From NCBI GenBank assembly GCA_018292915.2, contig JACVVK020000149.1, positions 1,145,001 to 1,209,000 of the forward strand: DNA of 64,000 nt, read 5' to 3'. Made by a program: the position numbers and the translations under genes. Shown piece after piece: positions 10,213 through 21,509 of this stretch. Within the stretch, counting starts at the first letter, position 1. Each line of letters begins with the position of its first letter. This DNA comes from Batillaria attramentaria. Its lineage: Eukaryota; Mollusca; Gastropoda; Batillariidae. The notes under the pieces are model-generated. The model worked only from the letters and a program-made list of their open reading frames with translations. It was not told the DNA's origin and did no database searches.

Positions 10213-10440
10213 CGGCACCAATCTCGCCTCATTTGTCGGTCGGCTACGTCAGTTTCACCAGTACCTCGCAGGTCAAGTTGTTCCAATTAACTAATAACTG
10301 ATGGACAAAGATTTACAGCTCCTTCCAACTTACTCCTAGTGAAAACAGACTGACTAACAACGTTTCAGAATGTGGTGGTCAAAGCAAAGTGGACACTCTA
10401 CGTTAAACAAAGCCACCTCCAGTTTCCACTTGGCCTCCTG
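9623..10440. repeat. A-rich tract and compound (CACG)/(CA)/(GT) microsatellites
   Basis: An A-rich run lies at 9630-9680. A mixed CA/CG stretch runs from about 9950 to 10072, then (CT)n, a C-run at 10097-10105, and a pure (TG)n at 10140-10211. Between 10212 and 10440 I see nothing supported. Confidence 0.9.
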
Positions 10441-10443
10441 ATA

Positions 10444-10612
10444 GGGTGGGTGGGTGTCCGGGGGTTTAACGTCCTTTTCCACCACATACGGGTGATATCA
10501 AAGACGGGGCAACGATGAAAAAAGCCAGCACAAATATCTGGCCCCAGCCGGGATACGAACTCACGACCCGAGCATTAGAAGTCCAACGCTCTACCATTCG
10601 GCCACCCCGGCT
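10444..10612 (-). mobile_element. SINE-A, full length with target-site duplication
   Basis: This reads as tRNA-like head, body and (CACC)n tail on the minus strand. The 9-bp direct repeat ctcctgata flanks it at 10435-10443 and 10613-10621. Together these give clean element boundaries. Confidence 0.93.
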
Positions 10613-10749
10613 CTCCTGATAATTCATTTCTGGTGAGAAAAGATTTACAAACTAGAGTACCCTTGAAGACCGTCGAGTTAGCTACCCAAATAAACATTTG
10701 GTGCCTTGCTTTATCAAGCAACGGCACGCAGGGACAGAACGACAAAGAA

Positions 10750-10956
10750 CGCGCGCCAATCAAACGGCGATTTCGCATTATAACACCCTGAAAGAACCAA
10801 TCAACATTCACGTAACTTTTCTCCTCGTGACCCCGTGCCGTATCAGTGGAGCTACAACCACAGGGACAAATATGCTTATTGAGCTCTGTGGCCATAACAA
10901 TGGCGGGCTTATCACCAGCAGCAAACAACGGGAGGGAATATTGCAGAACACGGGAG
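10750..10956 (+). promoter_or_regulatory. Candidate promoter and first exon, weak
   Basis: CCAAT motifs occur at about 10755 and 10797. They precede an ATG in strong context (aacaATGGCGG, also a YY1-like core) at 10900. The frame reads MAGLSPAANNGREYCRTRE and ends at 10956, followed by gtaact, a usable donor. No TATA box is evident, and no downstream exon could be identified. It could equally be chance. Confidence 0.2.
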
Positions 10957-11998
10957 GTAACTGTTGTGCGGCTGTGGCCTTGGCGGGAAACTTCGAACAG
11001 TCCAATCAGACTTCACGTAACCGAATTCCACAGTGCGTTTACCGACAATCAGGTCACCGAGTGCAGGTCAGCGAATGCAGGTCATGACCGAGAATTGACC
11101 AATGGCATTTTAGTGGCGTTGTCATCGTAGTGGGTGACACAGACTCATGTACACTTTATGACTGGGACAGCCCAAGGGGGACAACGCATGATTTCTTTTC
11201 CCGCTTCACCTCTGTCCACGCCGCCCGTATTGGCGCTGCTAGCTGGTGGAGAAACGCACTGACACAATCAATAGTGAGACTTAGCGCGACTTCGTAAGGC
11301 ATTTCGTTGCGGTTCGTAGGAGAACTTCCGGTTCCCACGCTCTAACGCAGCGCACTACCCGGGGTTTCGTAGTGGCCACCCGTTTAGCGTGCCACCGAAT
11401 TTCGCAGAGTAAGGAGACAAGGGAGACAACTCCAGTCAGGATGCGAGTCTCTCATCAGACGAAAGCCAGCGTGGTTACTTGCCAACACAAGCCGTTCACT
11501 GATTACATTAATCTGGCTTCGCTGAACACAAAATGAACTCACATCGCATTTTTTAATGAAATCGATCCCCTATTCTTGTAGTCTTGGACCTCTCTAGGAT
11601 TTAACCGATTGGTAATATGTTTGTAAAAATCTCAAGCGAGGCGCACCTTTGTGGCCGCCATATTGGATTTGGCAGGCAGGACAGCGCTCGTGGGGTGTCC
11701 CAGTAAAATCGAAAAATAAAATATTTAGGATCTTCTCCACCCACTGCTGACTGCGAATTTCATAAAATGAAACATCAGTAGACGTATAAGTAATGCGCAA
11801 ACAACACATTCTACAAGTTTGAGTACATAAAAAGACGTACGAAAATGGCTTCGTAGAATGGGCGATTCTCACGAAGTTCGCTGAGGGAAAATGGTTTCGG
11901 AGAGGAAGCCTCTGGCGGGTGACCCCAAAGCACGCAGGATGTGATGACGTCAGAGGCTGAATTTGCATACTCTCCTCAGTGAGGAAGGTGCGCTAAGT
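10957..11998. other. No gene recognised
   Basis: Apparently unique sequence. A gccgccatattgg motif (YY1-like in reverse) lies at 11654-11666, and a aagggagacaactcc motif near 11420 is of a type I recall as common in mollusc genomes. No supported gene. Confidence 0.4.
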
Positions 11999-11999
11999 C

Positions 12000-12250
12000 T
12001 CAATAATAATAATAATAATAATAATCGCATTAATATAGGCGCTTTATCCCAAATATTTTGGCTCAAAGCGCCGCGAGCTAAACCCAACACGCACGCTCAC
12101 GTGAATCACACGCATTCTCTCACACACAGGACATAAACGTATTACAATCACGTGGTGCGAAGGGTCAGCTCAGCTATTTAAATTTCGGAATTTAGATATG
12201 CATTTATTTTTCAAACTTGGTGGGCTGAACATTTCCAAAGCAGACAGGCC
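12000..12250 (-). mobile_element. SINE-B fragment, 3' part
   Basis: From (AAT)n at 12002-12025, the minus-strand element matches the SINE-B copies at 47664-48055 and 62367-62710. It includes the gcgctttgagcc / aaagcgcc stem, the tcacgtgagcgtgcgtgttg block and gaaatgttcagcccacca. The tRNA head is missing. Confidence 0.9.
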
Positions 12251-13120
12251 GAAAATTGCGCGAAAGAGTTGAGATGATGACAAATACCGGCTATTTTTAG
12301 ATCCTTTAAACAGGCTAATTCCATTTTTGCTAAGCCAGCCAGCTCGTGACTAGTGTGCCTGCACGCTCGAAATACCCTATCTTGAGGATAAGTACAGCTG
12401 TTAATCAAAGGCGATACAGTGCGATACAGTTTATGCTTTGCGCGAGCGGTCGAACATTCAAATTCTACGACTGTTGTTACACTACCGGAGCGCTCAGTGT
12501 GGTCGCCGCGTCATCGAGTACGCTTCTGCTGGCTCAGTGCCAGCATTACAGACGCTGTCACTGTCCAGGTGTCGAAGTGGTGTGATGATAGATACCATGA
12601 AAACAGCTCAGGACGATCTGTGAGAATAAAAATGATAACATTTAGTAGCCCCGTTAAGTGGTGGACCCGGACGTTAATCCCACAAGCAACCGACCAATCA
12701 CTTTGATGCAATAAATCCGCCAGACATCTCCCGTTGCGCACTCTGCAGAAGTCAAGCAGGAAAAGAAATCATGGCGACTGACCAACGCCCAGCCTACCAC
12801 ACCAGCGGAGAGGCCTGTCATAACGTTAGCCCGGCCATGCTTCGGTGGCTAGCAATTACAAATTGCATAAGGAACGCTCCTGTCACGACAACGACCCGTT
12901 TCTGTCGCCTTGACATCTGCTGCTCTCCCCTTGCTATGGTACGATGAGGGTTAAATCCCCCTTTGTGTCAGGTGACTGACAAGCGCAACGGTCAGGCCGA
13001 CCGGCTGTGTTCAACAGTACGACAGAAAGGTCGTGACGCAATGTTTGGGTGCGCGGTCATACTAGTAGTGCACGCACGAGGACGCCTGCGAACGCGCTCT
13101 CTCTCTCTCTCGAACGCGCG
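12251..13120. other. No gene recognised; one dispersed-repeat block
   Basis: The segment at about 12533-12575 is the reverse complement of 13712-13758 (shared core cacctggacagtgacag). The adjoining gatagataccatgaaaacag block at 12587-12606 recurs at 19903-19925. Otherwise nothing is recognisable. Confidence 0.5.
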
Positions 13121-13123
13121 AGT

Positions 13124-13160
<37 letters not shown>

Positions 13161-13425
13161 CAACCGTAACCACCGCATTCTGTTCTACATGTACGATTGC
13201 AAGAATAAAATAATTCTCGACATTTCTCGACATAAACGGAGTAGGGCCCGAATGCTTTTACGTGCATTTTCACAGCACTATCATCCTACCCCTTCGGAAA
13301 AATACACAACACACCAACATAACGCTCGACAACAACCTCAACTATTTTGCCGTGCGTTTACTCTCCCATACATATCAGTCAATACATCTTTATTATCCCA
13401 GATTATTATTATTATTATTATTATA
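13121..13425. repeat. (GT)n and (ATT)n microsatellites
   Basis: (GT)n at 13122-13158 and (ATT)n at 13405-13424. The interval between them has no supported feature. Confidence 0.9.
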
Positions 13426-13709
13426 TTTATAGGATGAAGGTCCGATAGCCCAACGGCCATGTTCTAACGAGTACATGTACACTGACTGACATGTGCCCCG
13501 GGCGTGTATCAGATTTTACCAACTCCATCAGTTACGGCCCTCACTCTCTCCCATGAGTGTTTTGCTCATGGTGTACACAAAACAGTGAACGTGCACGCCA
13601 CGTGGTATGTTTATATCAAACCTACTTGTGCTTTTCATGCTTATGCTACCCATTCCAGTCTTAGGCCCATAGGTCGTTCATTGGGCTGTTTTGGTGGCGT
13701 CAGCCTATC

Positions 13710-13945
13710 ATCACACACTTTAGACACCTGGACAGTGACAGTGTCTGTAATGCTGGCACTGATGATGATGATGAGGATGATGATGATGATGAAACTTTAT
13801 GATTTTCCAACGGTTAAAATTTTGACAGAGAAGAACGTCAATTTACAAACTTGCCGTTGCTACACACTACTAAAACACATCTAGCAAAGAAAATTAAAAC
13901 ATTGAGATCAAACATTTACAGGTGACTATCTCTCTCTCTCTCTCT
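13710..13945 (-). mobile_element. CR1-like LINE 3' tail, family Y, with (ATC)n
   Basis: Read on the minus strand, a UTR-like block ends at a poly(A)-signal-like segment around 13800 and then (ATC)n, seen as (GAT)n at about 13763-13790 on the plus strand. The same block, with core gacagagaagaacgtcaattta, recurs at 23700-23830 and in part at 23390-23640 and 50046-50120. It carries no coding sequence. Confidence 0.7.
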
Positions 13946-14622
13946 CTCTTTCAGTGTCTCTCTCAAACACACTCCGCATCCGCATACGCATGTAAGCGAG
14001 TGTCAGCGTGGACTAATACAAGTACTGAGCCAACAGAAGCGTACTCGGCCACAGGCTGAGCGCTCCTGTAGTGAAACAACAGTCGTAGAACATGCTGAAA
14101 TGTTTGAGCAACATCATATCGCAAGAGCTGTACTACATATCAAGATAGAGTGTCACCGCGGCAACCAAATTTACCACATACGGGACAACAAAGCACCATT
14201 CCACTGGATTGATTTAGAAATTTTTTTTTTTCGTTATTCTTATTCCTGCCTCAAAGTTTCACCTGCAGACTGTGGCCCAGCAGGATTGCGTCACGGTCCA
14301 AAGACCAAACAGCTGGACACGGCTAGCAGACATGGCAATTGAGGTCACTGACGGCCTGCGGTGACCGCCCTGCGATATTCTTGCATAACACATGGGAATG
14401 TGGGTCAACTTTGTTTGCAAACACAGTCCACTGACACGTGGTGTGCAGGGAGGAGGTACGTACTCAGTAGAGAGTACGGTGCTTGTGGTAGATTCGGTAA
14501 GGAATGTGACTATGTATGCTGTTGGTATATGCGGTGATAGGAAATCGTACATTTTCAATGATGAGTTTGTGATGATATTAATATGTTATCATTGTAAGAT
14601 GACCTTTTACACACACACGCAC
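13946..14622. other. No gene recognised
   Basis: Contains a short (CT)n at about 13929-13950 and otherwise apparently unique sequence. Confidence 0.4.
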
Positions 14623-14699
14623 TTTCATCGTAGCCCCGTCTTTGATATCACCCGTATGTGGTGGAGAAGGACGTTAAGCACCAAAACACCCACCCACCC
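14623..14699 (+). mobile_element. SINE-A, 5'-truncated
   Basis: Only the body and C-rich tail are present (tatcacccgtatgtggtgg and a ggacgttaagc block). A (CACG)-type simple repeat follows to about 14745. Confidence 0.85.
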
Positions 14700-14759
14700 G
14701 CACACACGCACTCACGCACCTACGCACGCACGCGCAGACGCACACAGGCAAGAAAAATA

Positions 14760-15000
14760 ATACCAATTAACCCCCCCCCACCCCCCTCCCAAAAAAATAA
14801 AAAAATAAAAAATAAAATAAAATAAAAACATAAACAAACAAACAAACAAAACAAACAACAACAAAAGCAAAACAAAGTCAACAATAAAATCCAATCGTAA
14901 AGGCCATAATTAACCCCCAAACCAACCAACCAACCAACCAACCAACCAACCAACCAACAAACAAATAAAATACAAATAAAAAAAAAAAACGACAACAAAA
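14760..15000. repeat. A/C-rich low-complexity block with (CCAA)n
   Basis: C-runs and AAAT/AAAC runs, with (CCAA)n at about 14926-14958, give a strongly strand-biased sequence. Hydrophobic open frames on the minus strand here are artefacts of this composition. Confidence 0.9.
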
Positions 15001-15324
15001 GAGTGGGAAAACCCACCAAAATCAACAATATCACGGAAATCCAAAACGCAAAAGAAAGAAACCGGCAACGTGATGGAAAACAAACCCAAACAGAAAACCA
15101 CATGATTATCGCAGCTTTCCATCGTTTTCCAGAATCGACACTAAGTGTACTGCTCCAGAAACAAGCCATTGTCCGCGGCACTAAACAAAACACGATACGA
15201 CAGCTCCTGGGGGAAAAAAAGAAAGAAAGAAAAAAAAAATAGATTATAACTATTCAGTACTGAACAGACCACGTGGTGTGCACGTGTACTATGATGTATA
15301 TCTCACGCGTAGAATAGAACAATC

Positions 15325-15327
<3 letters not shown>

Positions 15328-15396
<69 letters not shown>
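15328..15396. repeat. (GT)n microsatellite followed by a G-rich block
   Basis: A pure (GT)n of about 68 bp, followed by a G/A-rich block to about 15465. The T-tracts and unique sequence from 15466 to 16145 hold nothing I recognise. Confidence 0.97.
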
Positions 15397-16145
15397 GGAG
15401 GGGGGGGGGAGGAGGATGGAGGGCCTGGGGGTAGGGGGGAGGGGTCGAAGGGGAACCCGGGGCGCGAAATACCATTCATTAGTGCACACAAACTCTGCTC
15501 ATGTCAGTCGACATGTACTTTTAAGTGCATGGCCACACTGTACACTCGGACATTGATCCTGGCGCAAGCCCACGACGAAATTAATGGTGGGAGAATGAAC
15601 GCACGGCAAAAACAGAATGTGGTTGTCATAAAGTGACAAACGAGGCGCTGACAGTGAAGGCCCAAATTACCAGAAAAACAGTTATTTATGGCTATTTATG
15701 TCCGGTGTACTTGATGTAGCGTTGCAGAACATTCAGCGTTTCAGGAGGCTGTCCGGCATACTGATAGGGAAGAGGATAGATTATCCTCATTTTGGTGTTG
15801 TCGTTGTTGTTGTTTTCGTGTTCTTTCACTGTAGCCGACTGATTTGTGGTTGTTTTGTACGAAACTTATTTCAAGTGTTACCGCGGTTCAATTGCAAAAA
15901 CGAATCGATAAGAATAGAAAACAAAATTGAAATTATTGATCTTAAAAAAAAAAAATGTTGGTTTACCAAGGGAGAATACTGACTGCACATGAAATGACTA
16001 TGCACTAATATTATTTAATGAGAATTTTCATGAATGAAATGTATGAATAAAATATAACGTGCGAATGTATCTTCTCATGCAAGATCTTGTTTGGTGATTC
16101 TAGTTCAAGTCAATTAATTTTCTAGCTCTAAATTCTAGTGCATCT

Positions 16146-16150
16146 GTGTG

Positions 16151-16193
<43 letters not shown>

Positions 16194-16215
16194 ATGCGTG
16201 CGCGCGCGCGCGTGT
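16146..16215. repeat. (GT)n to (GTGC)n to (CG)n compound repeat
   Basis: The repeat changes from GT to GTGC to CG units over about 70 bp, including a potential Z-DNA-forming CG run at 16200-16213. Confidence 0.95.
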
Positions 16216-16608
16216 TTGTAGCCAGATCTCCACAATACCTGCTTGGGTGGGCTAATGACTGTGGCAGTTGCTCAGGCCGGATTTGTTCATCAATTACTAT
16301 TCCCCACAGGCTGTTTACATTAACAGAAACATCCCACAAGCACCCCCCCTAGTTTACAGTATGTCTCGCCTGAGCTGGGGGCATGACCACACATACAGAC
16401 AGACACCCAGACAAGCCCATTATAAACATATCATTAAGCTGGCCACCGCTTCGGCCCACCCGGACAAGAATAAGCAGATCTCATACGCATCGGTCAGTGA
16501 GACGACTGAAGATCTGTATGTGGACGGAATTACTCTGTTTATGATAGCTCGCACGTAGTATTTACGGCTATGTTATGCAAAACTTAATCGCTTGGACATT
16601 GACAACCA

Positions 16609-17057
16609 GGGCCCGTGTGTACAACTCGAGGTTAATTTAACCCACGGCTACGGGCCTAACCCAGACTAGGACAAAAAAAAAACCAACAACCAAAAAACAA
16701 AAAAAAACCCAACCCAAAACAAAATTAAATTAAAAAAGGAAGCGAAGAAAGAAAGACAAAAATCCTTCTGCAACGGCTTAGGCACCATGGTGGAATGGAC
16801 CCGCTTCCTGATTTAAAAAAAAAAAAAAAAAAAAAAATTTACCGTAGAGCTAGTTTAGTTTGAGGTTAGACTCTAAGATTATGACGGACTGTAGTCATCC
16901 GCTCTGGCAATGTTTTCGACGCGCTGGTGATAGAGCGAAGCGGCCGCCTCAGGGCCCCCCTAGTTAAAACCACTCGCTACGCGAACTCTTTTATACCCTC
17001 GGCCGTTCGCTCGATCAACAGCAAGAGTCGGACATCATGCAGATAGTCTGTGACTGC

Positions 17058-17107
<50 letters not shown>

Positions 17108-17352
17108 GAGGGGGGGGGGATGTATAATATATATAGTCTGTGATATATGTGATAATTTATGTGATGTGTGTTATGGTGATAATTTGTTTTTTATGTTTTA
17201 TGTCTCTTTTAAGAACTCTTTTATGTCCTGTTTGTATTTTATCGGCAGACATTTAATTTCCCGGAAGGGATTAATAAAGTATTGATTGATTGATTGATTG
17301 ATTGATTGAACCCGGGGCCAAACTCCCTAACCCTGACTTTTTTTTACATGCG
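16609..17352. mobile_element. MITE with CAGGGCCCG ends, interrupted by a LINE tail
   Basis: 16609-16880 and 17309-17352 align with the left and right parts of the uninterrupted copy at 31106-31431. The left part begins cagggcccg and contains the taacccacggctacgggcc block; the right part carries the matching inverted end. The 16881-17308 insert ends with cccggaagggattaataaag followed by (ATTG)n. The TIR start is hAT-like, but I could not find a convincing target-site duplication. Confidence 0.75.
16881..17308 (+). mobile_element. CR1/Rex1-like LINE 3' end with (ATTG)n tail
   Basis: The 3' terminus combines a cccgg/aaggg mini-stem, an ATTAATAAAG signal-like segment and (ATTG)n at 17281-17308. 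This is typical of CR1/Rex1-type LINE tails as I remember them. A (GT)n lies inside at 17059-17105. No coding part remains. Confidence 0.6.
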
Positions 17353-17983
17353 AGCCCAGACTTCAAAGGTTCGGAGCGGGCGTGTCAAGTTACGACCCAG
17401 TTGTTATCGTCTGGTTCTCAGTCTGTATCAGTCGTACATATGCCGACTGAGGGCTGTGTCGGACACGCCAGTTGAAGTTATGCTCCAGCCACATTTTTTG
17501 CATAAATTGGTCAAAGTGTCAATGTCAAGGCCGGGCGGTCCCTCTGATCTGTATCGGCTACACCCTCTTACTGACCATCTGTTGCTAACTCCCCCCCCCC
17601 CCCCAACCCACTCCTCCTCCCCCCCCCCCCGGGATATTCCTCACGCACTCATTTCAACATTCATGGATGCTTTGATGCTGTGTTAACTCTGTCCTACCGT
17701 TGCCCGTTTCCTCTGGCTGTATGAAACGGGAATGTTTTTTTAGTCCAAACAAACAGCGAACACGGTGTTTTTTTCCGTGTTTCTCGTGTGACGTGCGGCC
17801 TTTGCCCTAATGTTTCCGGGCGTGTTTTGAGTTGTTTTCCGTGTTTGTTCGAATAAAAACGTCTCCTGTGTGTCGTGAGCCTTAGTGTAACTGCACGTAC
17901 AATTCGGCTATCCCGGCTCCCCCTTTAGAGGCGGGGACGTTCAACTCCAGCTGAGCAACTAATCACTTCACAACCCCTAACTT
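17353..17983. other. No gene recognised; C-runs
   Basis: Two C-runs occur at about 17590-17630. Otherwise the sequence is apparently unique, with no supported gene. Confidence 0.4.
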
Positions 17984-18400
17984 CCTCCCCCCCCCAAAAA
18001 AAACAAAAAAACCCAAAAAAAACAACAACAAAAAAACAAAAACAAAAACAAACCAAAAACAAAACCAAAAACAAAACAAAAAACCACCAAAAACAAACAA
18101 ACAAACAAAAACAAACAAACAAACAAACATACAAAAAACAAACAAAACCAAAAACAAAACAACAACAAGAACAAGAAAACAACAAACAAACAAACAAACA
18201 ACCCTAGCAAAGCCAGAAAAAAACACCCCCAAACCCAACACACAAAATAACAAACAAAAAACAAAGAACAAAACAGACCCCCCCCCCAACCCCCCCCCCC
18301 CCCCCCAGAAAAAAAACAAAAAACCAAAAGGACAAAACAAACAAGAAACAAACAAAGAAACAAAGAAACAAACAACAACAACAACAACAACAACCGCCCA
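17984..18400. repeat. A/C-only strand-asymmetric tract
   Basis: From about 17984 to 18129 the plus strand contains only A and C, and G and T stay rare to about 18390. It is built from CAAA, CAA and C-run units. Long Phe/Cys/Val-rich minus-strand open frames here are compositional artefacts. Confidence 0.95.
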
Positions 18401-18847
18401 TCCCGGCAAACCCCTCCACCACCACCACCCCTACCCTTGTTCTTCAAAGGAAAACCGTATACGTAACTGCACAATAAATGAAACAGAACACACGACCGGT
18501 TGCCTCTGTCGGTCAACACAGTCTGTCCGGCACACAACTGTACATCAGCGTTATATAGTTCCCACTAGCAGCTGTTGGTCAGCCTGGCCCATTGTATCTG
18601 CCGGAAGTACGCCTGGTTAATGAGCGTTATTATGAGCTCATAAATATTGTGTGTCCATTTTATTGTCTCTCCCCCCCCCCTTTCCCCCTCCCTCAATACC
18701 CCCTCCCCTCTCCCCCTCAAACCAGCAAGTGAAAGTGGACTTCTGGTTTTAGTGATGCTATATGTTACTGATTGTCTAAGTCCATCTGCTAACACGTCAG
18801 TCACTGAACGGTTCCTAGTTCAACTATTCTGAATTATTAGAACGAAA
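18401..18847. other. No gene recognised
   Basis: Contains CT/C-rich sequence at 18665-18720 and otherwise nothing I recognise. Confidence 0.4.
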
Positions 18848-19026
18848 GTGGGAATCTGGAACAGCGAAATGGTACAGCCTTGGACTTTCAACTGCTCGGG
18901 TCGTGAGTTCGATTCGATCCGGCTGGGGCCAAATATTTGTGCTGGCCTTTTTCTCGTTACCCTGTCTTTGATGTTTCACTCAAACGTGGTGGAACAGGAC
19001 ACTAAACTGCTAAACACCCACCCATC
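18848..19026 (+). mobile_element. SINE-A, diverged full-length copy
   Basis: Head, B-box region (gtgagttcgattcgatcc, with a small duplication), body and cacccaccc tail are all present but substituted, suggesting an older insertion. Confidence 0.85.
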
Positions 19027-19721
19027 CTCAAAACGGAAGTACAGCAGGTCTGTTTGAAAAAGAGTACAAAATATTAAACAAACACACGAAAAAACAAACA
19101 GACAAAAAAAAAAAAAAAAAACCTATCAAACACCACGCTCGATCATTAATGTCGTTGCTCTTTCCAGGGACATCTCAAGTAAAGTAGCAAACTTAAAGAA
19201 AGATGCAAAGAAAAGTGACAAATCAAATTCAGCTGAGTGACGCTTCTCTTGTAGTGCTCTCACTGTATGTCCCCTGAAAATTTGACGGGCTCATTCCATC
19301 TTTGCAAGGCCACTATATATTATGGTCTCGTGTGTGAAGCTCATTATACTTGACCTTTCTCGAACACTAAAGCCGGCTCTTAACCGGGCACTGCGGAGCG
19401 CCACAGTGCTATCCACAGTTGTGATTTTGGGGGTTTCCGCCGCTGTGGCGTCATCACAGCAACCCGCATTTCAAATAGCCACAACTGTGACTGTGGTTTC
19501 CACAACAGAATTTGATTGGCTGTACTACCGCCACTCGGCGTGCAAACATGGCGGACAGTGCATCTTCAATCGGTTTGTCAGCCACCGAGCACAGCTGTGT
19601 TCAGTTTTATAGTTAGTAGACACACCGAGCACAACGACTGTGATGTACACATGTGTGTTTCGCGTGCTGTGCCCAGTGAAGAGCAGGCTTAACATTTGAA
19701 AACAACCGTGCATTTTACCAG

Positions 19722-19725
<4 letters not shown>
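19027..19725. other. No gene recognised; one ATGGCGG start context
   Basis: An inverted CCAAT (tgattggct) at 19513 is followed by aacATGGCGGAC at 19545-19556. It opens a 22-residue frame that stops at 19614-19616. The arrangement resembles a TATA-less promoter, but there is no continuing exon and I do not call a gene. Confidence 0.3.
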
Positions 19726-19727
<2 letters not shown>

Positions 19728-19800
<73 letters not shown>

Positions 19801-19831
19801 CCCTACCCTTCCCCTAGCCCGCTCCGTACGC

Positions 19832-19900
<69 letters not shown>
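19728..19900. repeat. Two (CA)n microsatellites
   Basis: (CA)n at about 19728-19797 and 19834-19900, separated by a short C-rich spacer. A block shared with 12587-12620 follows (gatagatacca.gaaa.cagctca). Confidence 0.97.
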
Positions 19901-19902
<2 letters not shown>

Positions 19903-20291
19903 ATAGATACCACGAAAGCAGCTCAAAACGAACTGCGAGCATAAAAATCGTAACACTGGCACCTTCAAGAGTCTTGTCTGTTGTCAACGATTTTGTTGGT
20001 AGATTTCCGCAATGTCTCCAGCATGCCAAGACTGAGCAAACTATCTGTTTTTAGGTCACTTATTTCCGACATATTCAGGGGCGATTACACTCCATTTGCG
20101 ATGAACTGACAAGGTAGCACTGTCCTATTTGGGAAAATCATGACTAGCGTGCCATCTGTGATAATACAACACACGGACTTGGGCCAAGGTCAATGTCAGA
20201 CTAGCACTGTCCAGTTTCCAGTGCTACATTGCGTTTTTTTTTTTTGTTTTTTTTTTTAAACTGCGACTCCTTCGACTGTGCATAATCCAGG

Positions 20292-20519
20292 CAACTCTGT
20301 CACAGTTGCAGAGTTTTCAGCGCTTCGGGGACCCTTATAAAACCAGAGCACGAGTTTGCCGTGACTTTATTTGGCTTTTGGTCAGCGAGCGAGACACATC
20401 GCTATACAGTGTCTAGCGCATGTTGAGTGCTGCACAATCTTTCTCGCTCGGTGTCAAAACGCAAACTGAGCTGTGAAATCAGGCTGCCCTTGGAAAACTC
20501 TGCAACTGTGACAGAGTTG
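20292..20519. mobile_element. MITE with perfect 27-bp terminal inverted repeats
   Basis: Positions 20292-20318 and 20493-20519 are exact reverse complements (starting caactctgtcacagttg). Imperfect complementarity extends outward for about another 30 bp on each side (cgac.gtgca blocks). The interior has a ttataaaa box and no coding capacity. A second, diverged copy is at 44462-44955, where the right arm is split by a SINE. Target-site duplication is not clear, so the superfamily is unassigned. Confidence 0.85.
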
Positions 20520-20559
20520 ACTGTGCTTGCACGGTCGACTCTGTAAATTTTTTTCACAC

Positions 20560-20909
20560 GTCGGAAAGCTTTTTGTTGGGAGCTTAGATCTTTAAATTAA
20601 AGTCCCTCTGTCTCTGTTCGTCGTGAGTTCTAAAGGGGGGGGGGGGGGATTCCGATTACAAAAGCTCTGAGGCGTTTTCCCATACCACGTGATTAGGATG
20701 ATGATGACTGATGACGTACATGCCCTTTACTAAAGTTCACAGGATTAGTCGTGCTGTCAACGTGTGAAGTACAGTATCGCGTCACAAACTCTAACTGATT
20801 TCCCTCTGGAACGAGCTAACGAGGTACACGTGCCAGACTAAAATATGCGCGGCATGGTCGAGGTTGTCCAAATGAGACCGATACTTTGAAACCAAATAGA
20901 ATAACACGA

Positions 20910-20940
<31 letters not shown>

Positions 20941-21093
20941 ACACACATGCACACAAAATTACAAGGAGAAAATTAGCTTAAAAATAGGCCTAACTCCAAA
21001 CTTTAACCCTAACCGTGTTTGTTGCTAAAATCGTTCTTTATGAATTTGTCTTCAAGTTCTGAGTGTCAGCGGCGCAACCGCTCTCTACAACTC

Positions 21094-21129
<36 letters not shown>

Positions 21130-21345
21130 CGCTCTTTTTGAAATTGGGTTTTAGGTGTCGTTGGTTGAGAGGAAATTATCCAATCAAGAAATCAACCCTT
21201 AGTTTAGAGAAACATAACATGTTTATGAACAGGTGTGTCAGTCAGTGTTTCAACGTCCAAAGATGGAACACACACACAAAAAAAAATTAAACAATTTTTG
21301 ATTCTGTGGGGGATCTGAGCCTTTGCGATCTAACCATAAATTTTC
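20560..21345. other. No gene recognised; simple repeats
   Basis: G-run at about 20636-20648, C-run with short (CA)n at 20911-20945, and (CTAA)n at 21093-21128. The rest is apparently unique. Confidence 0.5.
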
Positions 21346-21360
21346 TTTCACCTCAGTGAG

Positions 21361-21509
21361 GGGAGCCGGGGTGGTCGAATGGTAGAGCGTTGGACTTCTA
21401 ATGCTCGGGTGGTGAGTTCGATCCCTGCTGGGGCCAAATATTTGTGCTGGCTTTTTCATCTTGATATCACCCTATGTGGTGGAAAAGGACATTAAACCCC
21501 CACCCACTA
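21361..21509 (+). mobile_element. SINE-A with 15-bp target-site duplication
   Basis: The copy has an A-box-like tggtcgaatgg at 21372-21382, the tRNA-like gttggacttctaatgc arm, and a B-box agttcgatccc at 21415-21425. It also has a shortened body and tail. The direct repeat tttcacctcagtgag at 21346-21360 and 21510-21524 is exact, so this is a recent insertion and a good reference for the family ends. Confidence 0.96.

Noticed and set aside
17963..18537. Phe/Cys/Val-rich minus-strand frames resembling membrane proteins
   Set aside because: They are produced by the A/C-only composition of the plus strand. Similar artefacts occur at 14720-15193 and 22957-23380.
19390..19510. Inverted repeat ccacagttgtga / tcacaactgtgg-like blocks considered as a MITE
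   Set aside because: The arms are short and imperfect and no second copy was found in the window.
21361..21509. tRNA gene candidates (here and at about 20 other loci)
   Set aside because: The A- and B-box segments belong to SINE heads fused to a shared body and tail, with target-site duplications. The arms do not form a proper acceptor stem with a normal 3' end.
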